This document shows positions 24,393 through 35,483 of a DNA stretch of 64,000 nucleotides, one piece after another. The position numbers and the translations under genes were made by a program. This stretch comes from Viola odorata (Eukaryota > Streptophyta > Magnoliopsida > Malpighiales > Violaceae). The notes beneath the pieces were generated by a model. The model had not been told where the DNA came from and did not search any database. It worked only from the letters and a program-made list of their open reading frames with translations. The stretch spans positions 52,045,151-52,109,150 of the forward strand of contig OY829538.1 in the NCBI GenBank assembly GCA_963691705.1, given 5' to 3'. Within the stretch, counting starts at the first letter, position 1; each line of letters opens with the position of its first letter.

Positions 24393-25940
24393 TAGAAATG
24401 TTCTTTTCTTCCTGATTTTACAAAAAAATAAAATCACGAGAAAAAATGAACAAACAAAAATAACTTTACGTAAGTGACTCAAATTCAATTGAGGTTTTAA
24501 TTTACACAAGAAATAGAGTACACGTTACAATTACTGTACAATTATATAATACAAGTTGCATCTAAAATACAACAAAGGCAATTCCAGTCCTTCGTAAACT
24601 ATAACTATATTATCCGCAAAATACTTTCCAGGTCCCACGGTCAGACCTGACAGATTCATCATCGTCATTCCTGTGCCAACTTGGAGAATTTGCCGTGCCA
24701 ACTTCTTCGCAACCAAGCTTGTAAAAATGCATGAACCATTGCAAACAAATTTGAGTATATCACTCCCAGTAATTTTCTAGAACTAATACGATTAGATATT
24801 GCTTCTGTCTTCCAACAAGAAGAAAACATTCTCAAGTTCTCAAACACAAAAACAATTCTAAGTTAATGCAAATACCGACCTACAAAACCAATTGGAAGCA
24901 ATTGCTGATCATGAAGCAAATACTATCTCGACTACAAAACCAATTCAAGTAAATATTGCCTCAACATCAAACCAAATTGAAGCAACATACCATATTTTCC
25001 AACAATGCCAACCTTCTTAGTTCTCTTAGTCTATATCAAATCAGAGAAAAGGAAACCAAAAGAGTCAATGCATCAATCAACTACAAAATCAGGTTCCACA
25101 AGACAAAAACATTGGCAATATATAAAATAAGCAATCTCTACGTATTCAACTACTTTGTAGCGCATGTCAATTCGAAGTAAATTTTATAACAGAGACGATA
25201 AATATGACATCTCTTCTTCCTATAACACACGAAAATTGATCCAAATACCAACTATTTTTTCCAATTTTCAATACCCATGAGCTTAAATTCCCTAGTTTTG
25301 TTGAAGTGAAGCCCTTAATTTTGTACAAAAAATGGTTGCTCCATAACAAAAAAAGGCAGACAATTCTTCATGACATTCAATTGCTCTATAAATGGATTTA
25401 TAATATTTGTTCCTGAATAGAACCCTAAACCCAAATTCAAACCAATTGAAGACCAAAATAGTAAGATCCAAAACCCATTCAAAAAACCCTAAACCAAAAA
25501 TTGTCAATCAAGTGAAGACCAACATATATACTACAACCCAAAACCTAATCACAAGTGAAATTTCGTACAAACTTGGTACATGGTTCAAATCAATACCATT
25601 GTCTTCTTTCATTGCCGGAATCACTGTAGAAGTAACGTCAATAGTTGGACGGCCATTTAGATCCATCCAAATGGCCTTTATTTTTTGTCTTAGCCAAAGC
25701 TCTCTGCGCGAAAAATGCCTTTATTTTTGCCAGTACTTGCTCCTCTTCAACAGTAAACCCTAAATCCTCATAGACTTCTTGCCCAGCCACACTCTTCTCT
25801 TCAACATCTTTGGCAATTTTTATTTCATCCACGCCGCATGGAAGAGAGTCCTCAACGAACATATTGCTAGAATCATCAAACTGGACACAACTTTCAGTCT
25901 CAGAATCTTCACCAAAAATGGGGAGATACATCTCGGCATC
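24393..25940. other. Unassigned left flank of the Athila nest
   Basis: AT-rich DNA with no recognised gene. A minus-strand open frame runs from 25940 down to 25638 (about 100 codons, starting MYLPIFGEDSETES, acidic). It resembles nothing I know and is cut at its upstream side by the LTR insertion, so its true start cannot be judged. A perfect 8-bp inverted repeat (GGCCATTT...AAATGGCC, 10-base loop) sits at 25651-25676 inside this frame. Confidence 0.4.
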
Positions 25941-26874
25941 TGATTGGTTGTTTAGATTTGATTTTTTATACTCTCTTTTCCTTATGAATTGAGAGTATTT
26001 ATTTGCTTCTTTTGGCCATTTACTTCCCTTTTCCTTTGTACAGGCTTGAAAGATCATTGGAGAGGAAAAGGAGTAGAATTGGTAAAAGATAGAGCATTTC
26101 CAATCAAGGCTGATTTTGAGGTTGATTTGTGGAAGTCATCCTGTCTCCATCCCTAGGCCTAGGGATGGATCGCCTGCGCTGGTGAAATTCTGGGCAGTCC
26201 GGCCTATCTTTCCGCGCCAAGGTTTAATTTAATTCTTAGTGCTATTCTTATCTCCTGGGCATGCTAGACAGCCTTTTAGCTCCACTATCTCGTGTTCCCT
26301 TAATTCCTTTGACTCAAGAATACCTTGGAGACTCCTCAAGGAATATATTCCATCTCTTCTTAGTGCTAGACAAGAATTTATTCTTGTCTCTTCCTTGTTG
26401 TTGGAGCCGCATGCTTGCTATTGTTTGTCCCTTGAGTGCTTGCTCCTTGGGGAGACGTGAGAGGAGGATGGTTTGTGCTATAGAGAGTGAGGAATTTCGT
26501 CCAAGAGAGGGAGATAGACACATTCGGACAGAAACAGAGAGAGAGGAGACAAGGATAGGAGCAGCGGGCTGCACTTCATCTTCACCACCATTTTCCAGAT
26601 TTGTTTACCTTTGAACAATTAGTTTAAACTTGTAATTTTAATTATGTATTGTAGCTAATCTCATCTGATTCTTGGTAGAGATTAGAGGTTGACTATCCAT
26701 GTTATTGTGAGACTTTATTGAACTTAATATGAATGCTTTTGTATTTCTTTCTTTCTCATTTAAATGTCAAACTTGTTCTTGTTGAATTGAAGGTTTGGCC
26801 AACTTATGATTTGATTTGAATGAGTAATGTCAGTTTCATTTATGTTAGTGTTCATCCTACATTAAGTGAAGATT
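25941..26874 (+). repeat. 5' LTR of outer Athila element, 3' third missing
   Basis: Starts TGATTGGTTG and matches 48079-49012 without indels. Visible differences are T/G near 25963, C/T at 26148, A/G near 26248 and G/T near 26565. At 26874 it stops matching the 3' LTR and runs straight into gag coding sequence. About 590 bp of LTR plus the primer site and leader are absent compared with the 3' LTR and the inner element. Confidence 0.9.
26147..26168. repeat. Palindrome, outer 5' LTR
   Basis: Perfect 22-bp palindrome with core CATCCCTAGGCCTAGGGATG. It is one of the dispersed sites described in the findings. Confidence 0.95.
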
Positions 26875-26972
26875 CCAGAAATCACAAGAAAAGAAACAGC
26901 TATCAGACTTTCGAAAAGGAAGTTCAGTGAGCTTTCTTCATCCGGATCAGATTCAGAACCAGAAGTCGGTTC

Positions 26973-26990
26973 ATCCCAAGGCCTTGGGAT
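26973..26990. repeat. Palindrome in outer gag
   Basis: Perfect 18-bp palindrome ATCCCAAGGCCTTGGGAT, in frame in the N-terminal part of gag (SQGLGID). It is at the matching place to the inner site 29791-29808. Confidence 0.95.
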
Positions 26991-28128
26991 AGACTCAGGA
27001 TCAGAACCTGAAGCAGAACCTGAAGCTGGACCAGAAATGGCAAACCCAGCTGAACCTACTTTGAGAGAGCTCAACCAAGGAGCTGAGCAGGAGTCTTTCC
27101 TGTGCATCAACTACCATCCAGTCCCCAATGACTGGGCCGTGAAGTCCAACGTCATGCACAACCTCAGCAAATTTAGAGGTCATGCATCTGAAAATCCGTA
27201 CAAACACCTTCAAAAATTCCAATTTGAATGTGATGCTTTGAAACCTACTGGAGTGAGTCTAGAACGAGCTAAGTTGAGAGCTTTTCCTTGGTCTTTAGAG
27301 GATACAACCAAGAATTGGTTTTTCAGTCTTCCACACAACTCCATAAACACTTGGGCTGAAATGGCTGCCACTTTTCTCAAGAAATATTGGTCAGCTACTA
27401 AAGCAGGAGCAGCTAGGAAGAGTCTTGTTGCTATCCAGCAACGTGGGGATGAGTCTTTTGGCGAATACCATCAGAGGTTTAAAGACCTCAAAGAAGTCTG
27501 TCCTACGCATGGTGTGCCCGAGCAATCATTGATTCAATATTTTTATGATGGCATGTGCGTTAAAGACAAGGAAAAACTCGATTCAGCTGCTGGAGGAGCA
27601 TTACTGGACTTGACACCAAGTAGAGCAAGAGCTCTCATTCAGACCTTGGCGGATAATTGCCAACAAAATGGACCTCATGATCGTTCAACCTCAACAAATG
27701 GAGTGAATGTAGCTGCCATAGAAAGACACATGGAAGAAGTCTCTACATTTATGAAGAATTTTCCAGCTACCATTGCTCATATTCAGCAAATTCCACCACA
27801 GCAAGTTGTTCCTTGTGGAGTTTGCTGCCAAATTGGACATGTGACTCATGAGTGCCCTCTCATTGCAGATCCTCTAGAGCAAGTCAATGCTGCCATGCCA
27901 CAGCAAGGAAATGTGCACCCCAATACCAGCAATCCAGGCTGGAAGAACTACCCTCACTATGGGTGGGGTCCAAATCAGCAACAACCTCCGTTTGAGTGGA
28001 GAAATTTCAAGTCTAGACCCCAGCAAAACTACCCAAACCAGCAACCAAATCAGCCACCTTCACAACCATAAGTACCACAGTTACCACCTCCTCCACAACC
28101 CCTACAACTACCAGCACCACCTCCAATA

Positions 28129-28133
28129 CCCAT
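28129..28133. repeat. Target site duplication CCCAT, left
   Basis: CCCAT directly precedes the inner element and is repeated at 40096-40100 directly after it. This proves a clean integration into the outer element. Confidence 0.93.
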
Positions 28134-28332
28134 TGATTGATTGTTATTTCACTTTGTTTTGTTGCCTCTTTACTTAGCTTTTGAAGCAATAAGCATGCTG
28201 CTTTGATCCTTTTTCCTTCCTTTTTCCAGAATTACACTTGAATGACCCAGGATTAGGAAAAGGAGCGGAAAGGTCAAAGATTAGAGCTCAATCAATCATG
28301 CTGGCTTGGCATTTTTTCTGCTGATGCATTCC

Positions 28333-28360
28333 GACTCATCTCAAGGCCCTGAGATGAGTC
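28333..28360. repeat. Palindrome A, inner 5' LTR
   Basis: 11-bp arms GACTCATCTCA and TGAGATGAGTC around AGGCCC. Confidence 0.95.
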
Positions 28361-29107
28361 TGCCGTGACGTTTCCAGATCTGGACAGCACTCACCATGAT
28401 TACGCGCGCCACAATTATTTAGTCATGAGTGCGTTCCTTGTCTCCTTGGGCCCCGTTTTTATAGACACTAAGCTCCTTGGGTTCAGAGAACATTCTTCCC
28501 ACTCCTAACAAGTTTATAGAAGACAAAAATCAACATTCCTCTTGTGTTTGGGAAGAATATTCTCATGCTTCTTGAAGACCAAATCTGAAGTGGATTATTT
28601 GTGGAAGCTGTCTCACCTTAGAGAGGAGTATCTTGGCACCAAGGAGGACCATAAATACTGTTGAGAACGGCAGAGGAAGGCATCGGACGAGAGCAAGGAG
28701 TTAGAGGAGAAAACCAGCCTTTTCACTTATTTTCCAGAATTTCCAGCATTTTCCTATTTTCTGTTTTGAACATCTTTCATCATTTCGTTATGTTTTGTAA
28801 CTAAAAACCTTCATCTCTGGTAGAGATTCAGAGGTTGACAATTCCGAATTGTTGTGAGATTTGTTTTGATCTTAATTAAAAACGTTTCATATCACTTTTC
28901 TTGCTTGTTTTAATGATAGTTTGATTGTATTGTGTTTGAGCTTGATCAACTTGGATTTCGGTACAATTAATTACAGTAGAATCCCTGTAGTGCCGCGTTT
29001 CTGCACTATAGAGAACCCGAGTAGACAACTAGTGGATGGGATGATGTCTTCCTGAAACTAGAAGAAGAAAAGAGTAAGTTTTGAGAATTCTGGACTGCAG
29101 TTGCGTC

Positions 29108-29127
29108 CATCTCAAGGTCTTGAGAAG
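29108..29127. repeat. Palindrome B, inner 5' LTR
   Basis: CATCTCAAGGTCTTGAGAAG: the central arms CTCAAG/CTTGAG pair perfectly around GT, and the outer bases are partly decayed. The outer element has the matching site 49099-49118. Confidence 0.85.
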
Positions 29128-29604
29128 GGCCTTCCTAATCGTATCAATGAACCAGCAATCCTTGATTGTTAGGGGAGTTAGGGTCACAAGAGGAGCTTCT
29201 CCTCGAGTGACTTGAGTAGGAGGAGGCTTGGAGATCGCCCCTGGATGTATCTCTATAACTTCTCTATGAATTGGTTTTGAAAATCTTTTGTCAATGATCA
29301 ACATCTTGGAATTGTCACTTCGTTAATATCTCTACCGGGGATGTCTTTCTCCTATTGATTTCAATCTCATTCCAACCATATTTCTATATGCAACTTTCGT
29401 TCACTTCATTTACATTTCTGTTCCCACGAATTTACAACCCAAAACTTGGTTTTTCTACTTGGTTATTCATAAAGAAACAACGAATCAGTCAAAGCTTGTC
29501 TCTGTGGGATCGATCCTCTCACCACTATCTGCATTAATTTGTAGCATAGCACTGAGTTGAACTTATACTTTTATGCAGGGCATGCGACGCCCCTGTCATA
29601 AAAT

Positions 29605-29622
29605 TGGCGCCGTTGCCGGGGA
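29605..29622 (+). other. Primer binding site, tRNA-Asp type (inner element)
   Basis: TGGCGCCGTTGCCGGGGA is complementary to the 3' end of plant tRNA-Asp including CCA. It starts six bases after the LTR end. A tRNA-Asp-type site is usual in Athila elements. Confidence 0.93.
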
Positions 29623-29647
29623 CAACGTGTACTGATTTTTTGTTTTC

Positions 29648-32600
29648 TTGTTCATGACCAGGTCTTCAAACTCGCAACCACTACCTTTCATTTCAGAAAT
29701 TTCCAGAACAGAAACGACTCTCAGACTTTCGAAGAGGAAGTTTTCCGAACTTTCTTCATCAGGTTCAAATTCAGAATCCGAAGCTGATCCATCTCAGAAC
29801 CCTGAGATAGACCAACCTGCGGAACCAGAAATGGCAGATCCAGCAGAACCTACCTTAAGAGAGCTCAACCAAGGAGCAGAGCAGGAGTCTTTCCTGTGTA
29901 TCAACTACCGTCCAGTACCACATGACTGGGCCGTGAAGTCAAACGTTATGCACAACCTCAGCAAGTTCAGGGGTCATGCATCCGAAAATCCCTACAAGCA
30001 CCTACAAAAATTCCAATTTGAATGTGACGCTTTAAAACCAACTGGTGTCACTCTTGAGAGAGCTAAATTGAGAGCCTTTCCATGGTCTTTAGAAGACTCA
30101 GCAAAGAGCTGGTTTTTCAGCCTCCCACATAATTCAATCAACACTTGGGCTGAAATGGCAGCCACTTTTCTCAAGAAGTACTGGTCAGCTACCAAAGCGG
30201 GAGCTGCAAGGAAGAGCCTTGTTGCTATCCAGCAACGAGGAGATGAATCTTTTGGTGAATACCATCAGAGGTTTAAAGACCTCCAAGAAGTATGCCCAAC
30301 ACATGGTGTACCTGAACAATCTTTGATACAATACTTTTATGATGGCATGTGCATCAAGGACAAGGAGAAACTTGATTCAGCTGCAGGAGGAGCATTACTG
30401 GACTTGACACCAAGTCGAGCAAGAGCTCTTATTCAGACCTTGGCAGATAATTGCCAACAAAACGGGACATATGACCGCACATCAGCTGCTCAAAACTTGA
30501 ACGTGGCTGCTCTTGAGAGACACATGGAAGAAGTGTCTAGTTTTCTGAAAAATTTCCCAGCCACCATTGCACAATTACAACAGATTCCACCTCAACAAGT
30601 CATACCTTGTGGAGTTTGTTTCCAAATCGGTCACATGACCCATGATTGTCCACTTATAGCTGAACCAGTAGAGCAAGCTAATGTAGCCATGCCTCACCAA
30701 GGCAATTCGTACAACAACAGCAACAATCAAGGCTGGAAGAACTACCCTCACTATGGGTGGGGACCAAATCAGCAGCAACCTCCATTCGAATGGAGAAATT
30801 TCAAGTCCAGACCTCAACAAAATCAGCAAAACTTCCCAACAAATCAACCCCCAACTCAACCTCAACCTCCACAATTACCAGCACCTCAACAACCATTACA
30901 ACTTACTGCACCACCTCCACCACCACTTGAAGATACACTTAAACAAATCCTACAACCATTCATCCAAACTACCCAAGGAGCTATAGCTGACCTCCAAAAA
31001 CAGATGGCACAGCTCACCATGAGCCAGCAAAACAATTCAGGCCAGCTACCCTCAAACACAGTAGACAATCCCAAGCACCTCAATGCCATAACTTTGAGAA
31101 GTGGCAGAGACTTACCACCCAGAACAGGTCCATCTCATGACCCTGAGATGAGCCGACCAGGACCGCAACCAGAAGCTGAAGCTGAAATCACTCTTGAATC
31201 AGAAGTTCGTGCACCGGTACCTACTCTAGCAAAAGACACTCCGGCAGCTCAGGAAAAATTCCCAGAAGTCCAGGACATCCCTCCTCTATTTCCCGAAAGG
31301 TCCTTAAAAGCCCAAAAGGAAAAAGATGAGAAGAAAATACTTGAAGTTTTTCGGAAAGTTGCTATTAACGTGCCTTTGTTAGACATGATTTCGCAGGTAC
31401 CCAAGTACGCTAAGTTCCTGAAGGAGCTCTGCTCCAACAAGAAGAAGCTAGCTGGGATCGAAAGGGTAAATTTCAGTGAGCACGTAGCTGCCATGCTTCC
31501 TACAAAGTGCAAGGATCAAGGAACTTTCGTAATACCTTGTCAAATTGGCAGCAAGCAGATTGACAAAGCTTTGTGTGATCTGGGAGCAGGTATAAACGTC
31601 ATGTCCCTTTCTATTTTTGAGGCTCTGAACATAGGAAACCTCAAGGAAACAAGAGTAGTCATTCAACTTGCCGATAGATCAATCATCTACCCCGTGGGTG
31701 TAGTTGAGGACGTTTTGGTGCAGGTAAATGATTTTGTTTTCCCTGTGGATTTTTATGTGGTAGATATGCAGAGTGAGGATGTCTCTAAAACTACTGATGT
31801 AATATTAGGGAGACCATTTTTAAGAACAGCTCGTGCTAAAATTGATGTATATGATGGCTGTTTGACTCTTGAATTTGGTGAGGAAACAATTAAGTTTAAC
31901 ATGTATGATGCTATGAAATACCCAAATGACATGCATTCTGTTAACTTCTTAGATATTATTGACCCTTTTGTTAATGATGTCTCTGAAATTGAAAATTCAG
32001 ACCCTCTTGAATATGTCATTAGGAATGGATTATGCAGGGACGAAACTTGGGAATTAGAAAATAATTATGCTATCAATCCAGAAATTCAAAGCATTGTCCA
32101 AGAATTAGGAGATACCCACGCTTGTGCAGGTATGGAACAGACCTTTGATACTCCAGAATCGGTCATTAAACTCCAACCTTCAATTTTGCAGGCACCAGAC
32201 TTGGAACTTAAAAAATTACCAGGCCACCTGAAGTACTCATTTCTAGGCCCTGAGATGAGCCTTCCAGTGATCATTTCTAACAGCTTGGCAAAATCAGAAG
32301 AAGAGAGACTTTTGGAAATATTGAGGGAATTCAAGGGAGCAATAGGTTGGACCATTGCTGACATTAAGGGGATATCACCCACGATTTGCACTCACAAAAT
32401 CCACCTAGAACCCGACAGCAAAACCACAAGACAGCCACAAAGGAGGCTTAACCCTCCAATGATGGAAGTTGTAAAAAAGGAGATTTTAAAGCTTCTTGCT
32501 GCTGGTGTCATTTATCCTATTTCTGACAGTTCCTGGGTGAGTCCAGTGCAGGTTGTGCCCAAGAAATCAGGCATCATAGTGGTGACAAACGAAGAAGGCC

Positions 32601-35101
32601 AATCCGTGCCCACTAGAGAGCAAAATAGTTGGAGAGTATGCATCGACTATAGGAAGCTGAACAACGCCACGAGAAAGGATCATTTTCCTCTCCCATTCAT
32701 CGATCAAATGCTTGAGAGATTGGCAGGTAAATCACACTACTGTTGCCTTGATGGATTTTCAGGATTCCATCAAATACCTGTGGCCATTGAAGATCAAGAA
32801 AAGACCACATTCACCTGCCCGTTTGGCACGTTTGCCTACAAGAGAATGCCTCTTGGGTTGTGTAATGCACCTGCCACCTTTCAAAGGTGCATGGTAAGTA
32901 TTTTTTCAGATTTTGTAGAGAAAGGAATGGAAGTTTTCATGGATGATTTTACTGTTTATGGAGTCTCCTTTGATCAATGCTTGGAAAATTTGAAAAAAAT
33001 CTTGCGTAGGTGTATTGAAACTGATTTGGTTCTTAATTATGAGAAATGCCATTTTATGGTAAATCAAGGATTAATTTTAGGACACATTATTTCCCAAAAA
33101 GGATTGGAAGTAGACAAAGCAAAAATTGATGTCATTGAATCGTTACCTTACCCATCTTGCGTGCGAGATGTGCGTTCATTTCTAGGCCTTGCAGGTTTCT
33201 ATAGGCGTTTTATTAAGGACTTTTCGAAGATTGCTGAGCCCATGTGCAGGCTGCTCCAAAAAGACATCAAATTCGACTTCAATGATAATTGTAAGAAGGC
33301 GTTTGAAGCCTTGAAACAGAAGTTGATCTCTGCACCAGTAATACAACCGCCAGATTGGACCAGACCCTTTGAAATCATGTGTGACGCAAGTGATGCAGCC
33401 GTAGGAGCTGTCCTTGGGCAGAAAATTGATAAAGATCCACATGTGATTTATTATGCTTCAAGAATGCTTGATGATGCTCAGAGAAACTATACCACCACAG
33501 AAAAAGAACTGTTTGCTATTGTTTTTGCATTAGATAAATTTCGTTCTTATCTTCTTGGAACCAAAGTAATAATCTACTCTGATCATGCAGCTTTGAGGTA
33601 CCTTTTAGCCAAGAAGGAAGCTAAGCCAAGGCTGATTAGGTGGATTCTTCTTCTGCAAGAATTCGACCTCGAAATCAAGGATAAGAAGGGCAAAGAAAAC
33701 CTCGTAGCTGATCATTTGAGCAGAATGTTGGTGGATGCGCAACCGGAACCTGTTAGAGAAAATTTTCCTGATGAAAGCTTATTTCTAGGCCTTGAGCTGA
33801 GGCCGTGGTATTCCGATATTGCCAATTTCTTGGCAACTGGAAAATTTCATGGAGATTACTCCACAGCTGAGAAGGAGAAGATCAGGAGGGATTCCAGGAG
33901 ATATATTTGGGATGATCCTTACCTTTGGAACATGGGAAAGGATCAGATCCTCCGAAGATGCATTCTTGAGAACGAAATTCCATCCGTTCTTAAATTCAGC
34001 CACTCTTTCGCTTGTGGAGGGCACTTCGGACCTAGAAGGACTGCTTCGAAGGTGCTGGAGTCAGGTTTTTTCTGGCCCACTTTGTTCAAGGATGCCTACT
34101 ATTTTTGCAAAACTTGCAAAAACTGCCAAAAAACTGGAAATATCACATCAAGACATCAGCTGCCTCTCACACCTATTTTAGTGTGTGAAATCTTTGATGT
34201 GTGGGGATTAGACTTCATGGGACCGTTCCCTAACTCAGATGGTAACACCTACATAATTTTGGCAGTAGATTACTTGTCAAAATGGGTAGAAGCCAGAGCC
34301 ACAAGGGTTGATGATGCGAAGACAGTGGTGAAATTCCTTAAGACTCAGATTTTGAGTAGATTTGGAATTCCAAGAGCTATAATCAGTGATAGAGGCACAC
34401 ATTTTTGCAACCGAGTGGTGGCATCTCTCTTTTCCAAGTACAATATCACTCACCGTGTGTCCACAGCATACCATCCTCAAACGAATGGGTTAGCGGAACT
34501 ATCAAATCGAGAGATTAAATCCATTTTGGCCAAGACTGTCGGGCCAGAGAGAAAAGATTGGAGCCAAATGCTTGATGATGCCTTGTGGGCTTACAGAACA
34601 ACATACAAAACTCCTATCGGGACCACACCTTACAAGTTGGTTTATGGTAAAACTTGCCATTTACCCGTTGGAGTGCAACACAAAGCCTTTTGGGCAATCA
34701 AGCAATGTAACATGAACCTTACTGCTGCCGGAACGCAAAGGAGATTGCAAATGCAGGAGCTTGAAGAGTTGAGGAACGAAGCGTATGAGAACTCAGCCAT
34801 CATCAAGGCCAAGGCGAAAATGTACCATGACAGGAACATTCATCCTAGGACCTTGACAACTGGGCAGAAAGTACTCCTCTATAGCTCGAGATTTCACACC
34901 ATGGCAGGTAAACTCCGAACTCGTTGGACTGGTCCATACATTATTACTAATGTTTACCCCCATAGTGCAGTAGAAATACAGAGTTTACAGACGGGCAAAG
35001 TGTTCAAGGTCAATGGGCAGCGCCTAAAGCCCTTCTATGAAGGTTTTCGAGAACAAAATGTGGAGAGCACCACACTGGAGGTTCCTAATGATACAGCATG
35101 A
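29648..35101 (+). CDS. Gag-pol polyprotein of inner Athila element
   Basis: One open frame of 1,817 codons; the second methionine (29654) is also a possible start. Order: an acidic N-terminal part; Athila-type gag (about residues 80-300); a CCHC knuckle [14 protein letters not shown] at 321-334; a Pro/Gln-rich linker; an aspartic protease with [11 protein letters not shown] (D644); reverse transcriptase with [11 protein letters not shown] and the FMDD catalytic pair at 1099-1100; RNase H with [10 protein letters not shown] (D1246) and YSDHAAL; and integrase. The integrase has an N-terminal HHCC zinc part and a DD35E triad (D1522, D1581, E1617). Gag and pol are fused in one frame, as in many Athila copies. 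No stop or frameshift was seen. Three dispersed palindromes (29791, 31131, 32236) and a decayed one (about 33779-33802) are read in frame. The product acts in virus-like particles that copy the element RNA and insert the cDNA. Confidence 0.97.
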   Translation: MFMTRSSNSQPLPFISEISRTETTLRLSKRKFSELSSSGSNSESEADPSQNPEIDQPAEPEMADPAEPTLRELNQGAEQESFLCINYRPVPHDWAVKSNVMHNLSKFRGHASENPYKHLQKFQFECDALKPTGVTLERAKLRAFPWSLEDSAKSWFFSLPHNSINTWAEMAATFLKKYWSATKAGAARKSLVAIQQRGDESFGEYHQRFKDLQEVCPTHGVPEQSLIQYFYDGMCIKDKEKLDSAAGGALLDLTPSRARALIQTLADNCQQNGTYDRTSAAQNLNVAALERHMEEVSSFLKNFPATIAQLQQIPPQQVIPCGVCFQIGHMTHDCPLIAEPVEQANVAMPHQGNSYNNSNNQGWKNYPHYGWGPNQQQPPFEWRNFKSRPQQNQQNFPTNQPPTQPQPPQLPAPQQPLQLTAPPPPPLEDTLKQILQPFIQTTQGAIADLQKQMAQLTMSQQNNSGQLPSNTVDNPKHLNAITLRSGRDLPPRTGPSHDPEMSRPGPQPEAEAEITLESEVRAPVPTLAKDTPAAQEKFPEVQDIPPLFPERSLKAQKEKDEKKILEVFRKVAINVPLLDMISQVPKYAKFLKELCSNKKKLAGIERVNFSEHVAAMLPTKCKDQGTFVIPCQIGSKQIDKALCDLGAGINVMSLSIFEALNIGNLKETRVVIQLADRSIIYPVGVVEDVLVQVNDFVFPVDFYVVDMQSEDVSKTTDVILGRPFLRTARAKIDVYDGCLTLEFGEETIKFNMYDAMKYPNDMHSVNFLDIIDPFVNDVSEIENSDPLEYVIRNGLCRDETWELENNYAINPEIQSIVQELGDTHACAGMEQTFDTPESVIKLQPSILQAPDLELKKLPGHLKYSFLGPEMSLPVIISNSLAKSEEERLLEILREFKGAIGWTIADIKGISPTICTHKIHLEPDSKTTRQPQRRLNPPMMEVVKKEILKLLAAGVIYPISDSSWVSPVQVVPKKSGIIVVTNEEGQSVPTREQNSWRVCIDYRKLNNATRKDHFPLPFIDQMLERLAGKSHYCCLDGFSGFHQIPVAIEDQEKTTFTCPFGTFAYKRMPLGLCNAPATFQRCMVSIFSDFVEKGMEVFMDDFTVYGVSFDQCLENLKKILRRCIETDLVLNYEKCHFMVNQGLILGHIISQKGLEVDKAKIDVIESLPYPSCVRDVRSFLGLAGFYRRFIKDFSKIAEPMCRLLQKDIKFDFNDNCKKAFEALKQKLISAPVIQPPDWTRPFEIMCDASDAAVGAVLGQKIDKDPHVIYYASRMLDDAQRNYTTTEKELFAIVFALDKFRSYLLGTKVIIYSDHAALRYLLAKKEAKPRLIRWILLLQEFDLEIKDKKGKENLVADHLSRMLVDAQPEPVRENFPDESLFLGLELRPWYSDIANFLATGKFHGDYSTAEKEKIRRDSRRYIWDDPYLWNMGKDQILRRCILENEIPSVLKFSHSFACGGHFGPRRTASKVLESGFFWPTLFKDAYYFCKTCKNCQKTGNITSRHQLPLTPILVCEIFDVWGLDFMGPFPNSDGNTYIILAVDYLSKWVEARATRVDDAKTVVKFLKTQILSRFGIPRAIISDRGTHFCNRVVASLFSKYNITHRVSTAYHPQTNGLAELSNREIKSILAKTVGPERKDWSQMLDDALWAYRTTYKTPIGTTPYKLVYGKTCHLPVGVQHKAFWAIKQCNMNLTAAGTQRRLQMQELEELRNEAYENSAIIKAKAKMYHDRNIHPRTLTTGQKVLLYSSRFHTMAGKLRTRWTGPYIITNVYPHSAVEIQSLQTGKVFKVNGQRLKPFYEGFREQNVESTTLEVPNDTA
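29791..29808. repeat. Palindrome in inner gag
   Basis: ATCTCAG and CTGAGAT arms around AACC, read in frame (SQNPEI). Confidence 0.88.
31131..31150. repeat. Palindrome in inner gag-protease linker
   Basis: CATCTCATGACCCTGAGATG, 7-bp arms, read as SHDPEM. It is at the matching place to the outer site 40334-40359. Confidence 0.9.
32236..32259. repeat. Palindrome before inner RT, partly decayed
   Basis: CTCATTTC and GAGATGAG arms with one mismatch around TAGGCCCT, read as FLGPEM. It matches the outer site 41447-41472. Confidence 0.75.
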
Positions 35102-35220
35102 ACAATGTCATAGTCCAGTCCAAGACTTTAAAAGGGGACAACTTTTGGAAGGCAATCAGTACCCTCCAGCTTTAGTATCATTTAACTCCAGTCAAGGCCA
35201 TTTCAATACAGCTGCGTTCA

Positions 35221-35246
35221 GCTCATCTCAAGGCCCTGAGATGAGC
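35221..35246. repeat. Palindrome between inner gag-pol and ORF2
   Basis: 10-bp arms GCTCATCTCA and TGAGATGAGC around AGGCCC, 120 bp after the gag-pol stop. It matches the outer site 44412-44439. Confidence 0.95.
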
Positions 35247-35483
35247 CAGACTCGCTATAAGAAGAAAGCACTCTCATTCAAGGCACTGAACAATCACTTT
35301 CCATGTCATCATGTCCACCTGGATAAAATTCCCGTTGAACCTATTTTCTCCACCACCTCTTCAGCTTCCCTCCACGATCAAAAACCCAACCTCTATCAAA
35401 AAGCTACACTCACTCTCCTCGTCTACCACATTCTCTCCATCTCTCTCACTTCAACTTCGCTCTCCTTTAACCTAAATCTCAAA

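Larger units (their letters stand above)
26875..28133 (+). pseudogene. Gag of outer Athila element, truncated at start and with one stop
   Basis: The Athila-type capsid region is present ([20 protein letters not shown], then [20 protein letters not shown]), with a CCHC knuckle in CGVCCQIGHVTHEC. The N-terminal start is lost in the LTR-gag fusion at 26874/26875; the ATG at 26866 is partly LTR-derived. An in-frame TAA at 28069-28071 lies in the Pro/Gln-rich linker after the knuckle. The inner element interrupts the frame at 28133, and coding sequence resumes at 40096. Confidence 0.88.
28134..29598 (+). repeat. 5' LTR of inner Athila element
   Basis: 1,465 bp, TGATTGATTG...CCCCTGTCA, collinear with 38631-40095 at a constant offset of 10,497. 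CATAAATAC at about 28,649 is a possible TATA element. Short open frames inside are not coding. It holds two of the dispersed palindromes (28333 and 29108). Confidence 0.97.

Noticed and set aside
29029..29304. 91-codon minus-strand frame, repeated identically at 39526-39801
   Set aside because: Both copies lie inside the LTRs of the inner element. Identity follows from LTR identity, not from protein conservation.
29605..29622. tRNA-Asp gene
   Set aside because: Only 18 bases match the 3' end, in antisense. It is the primer binding site of the retrotransposon.
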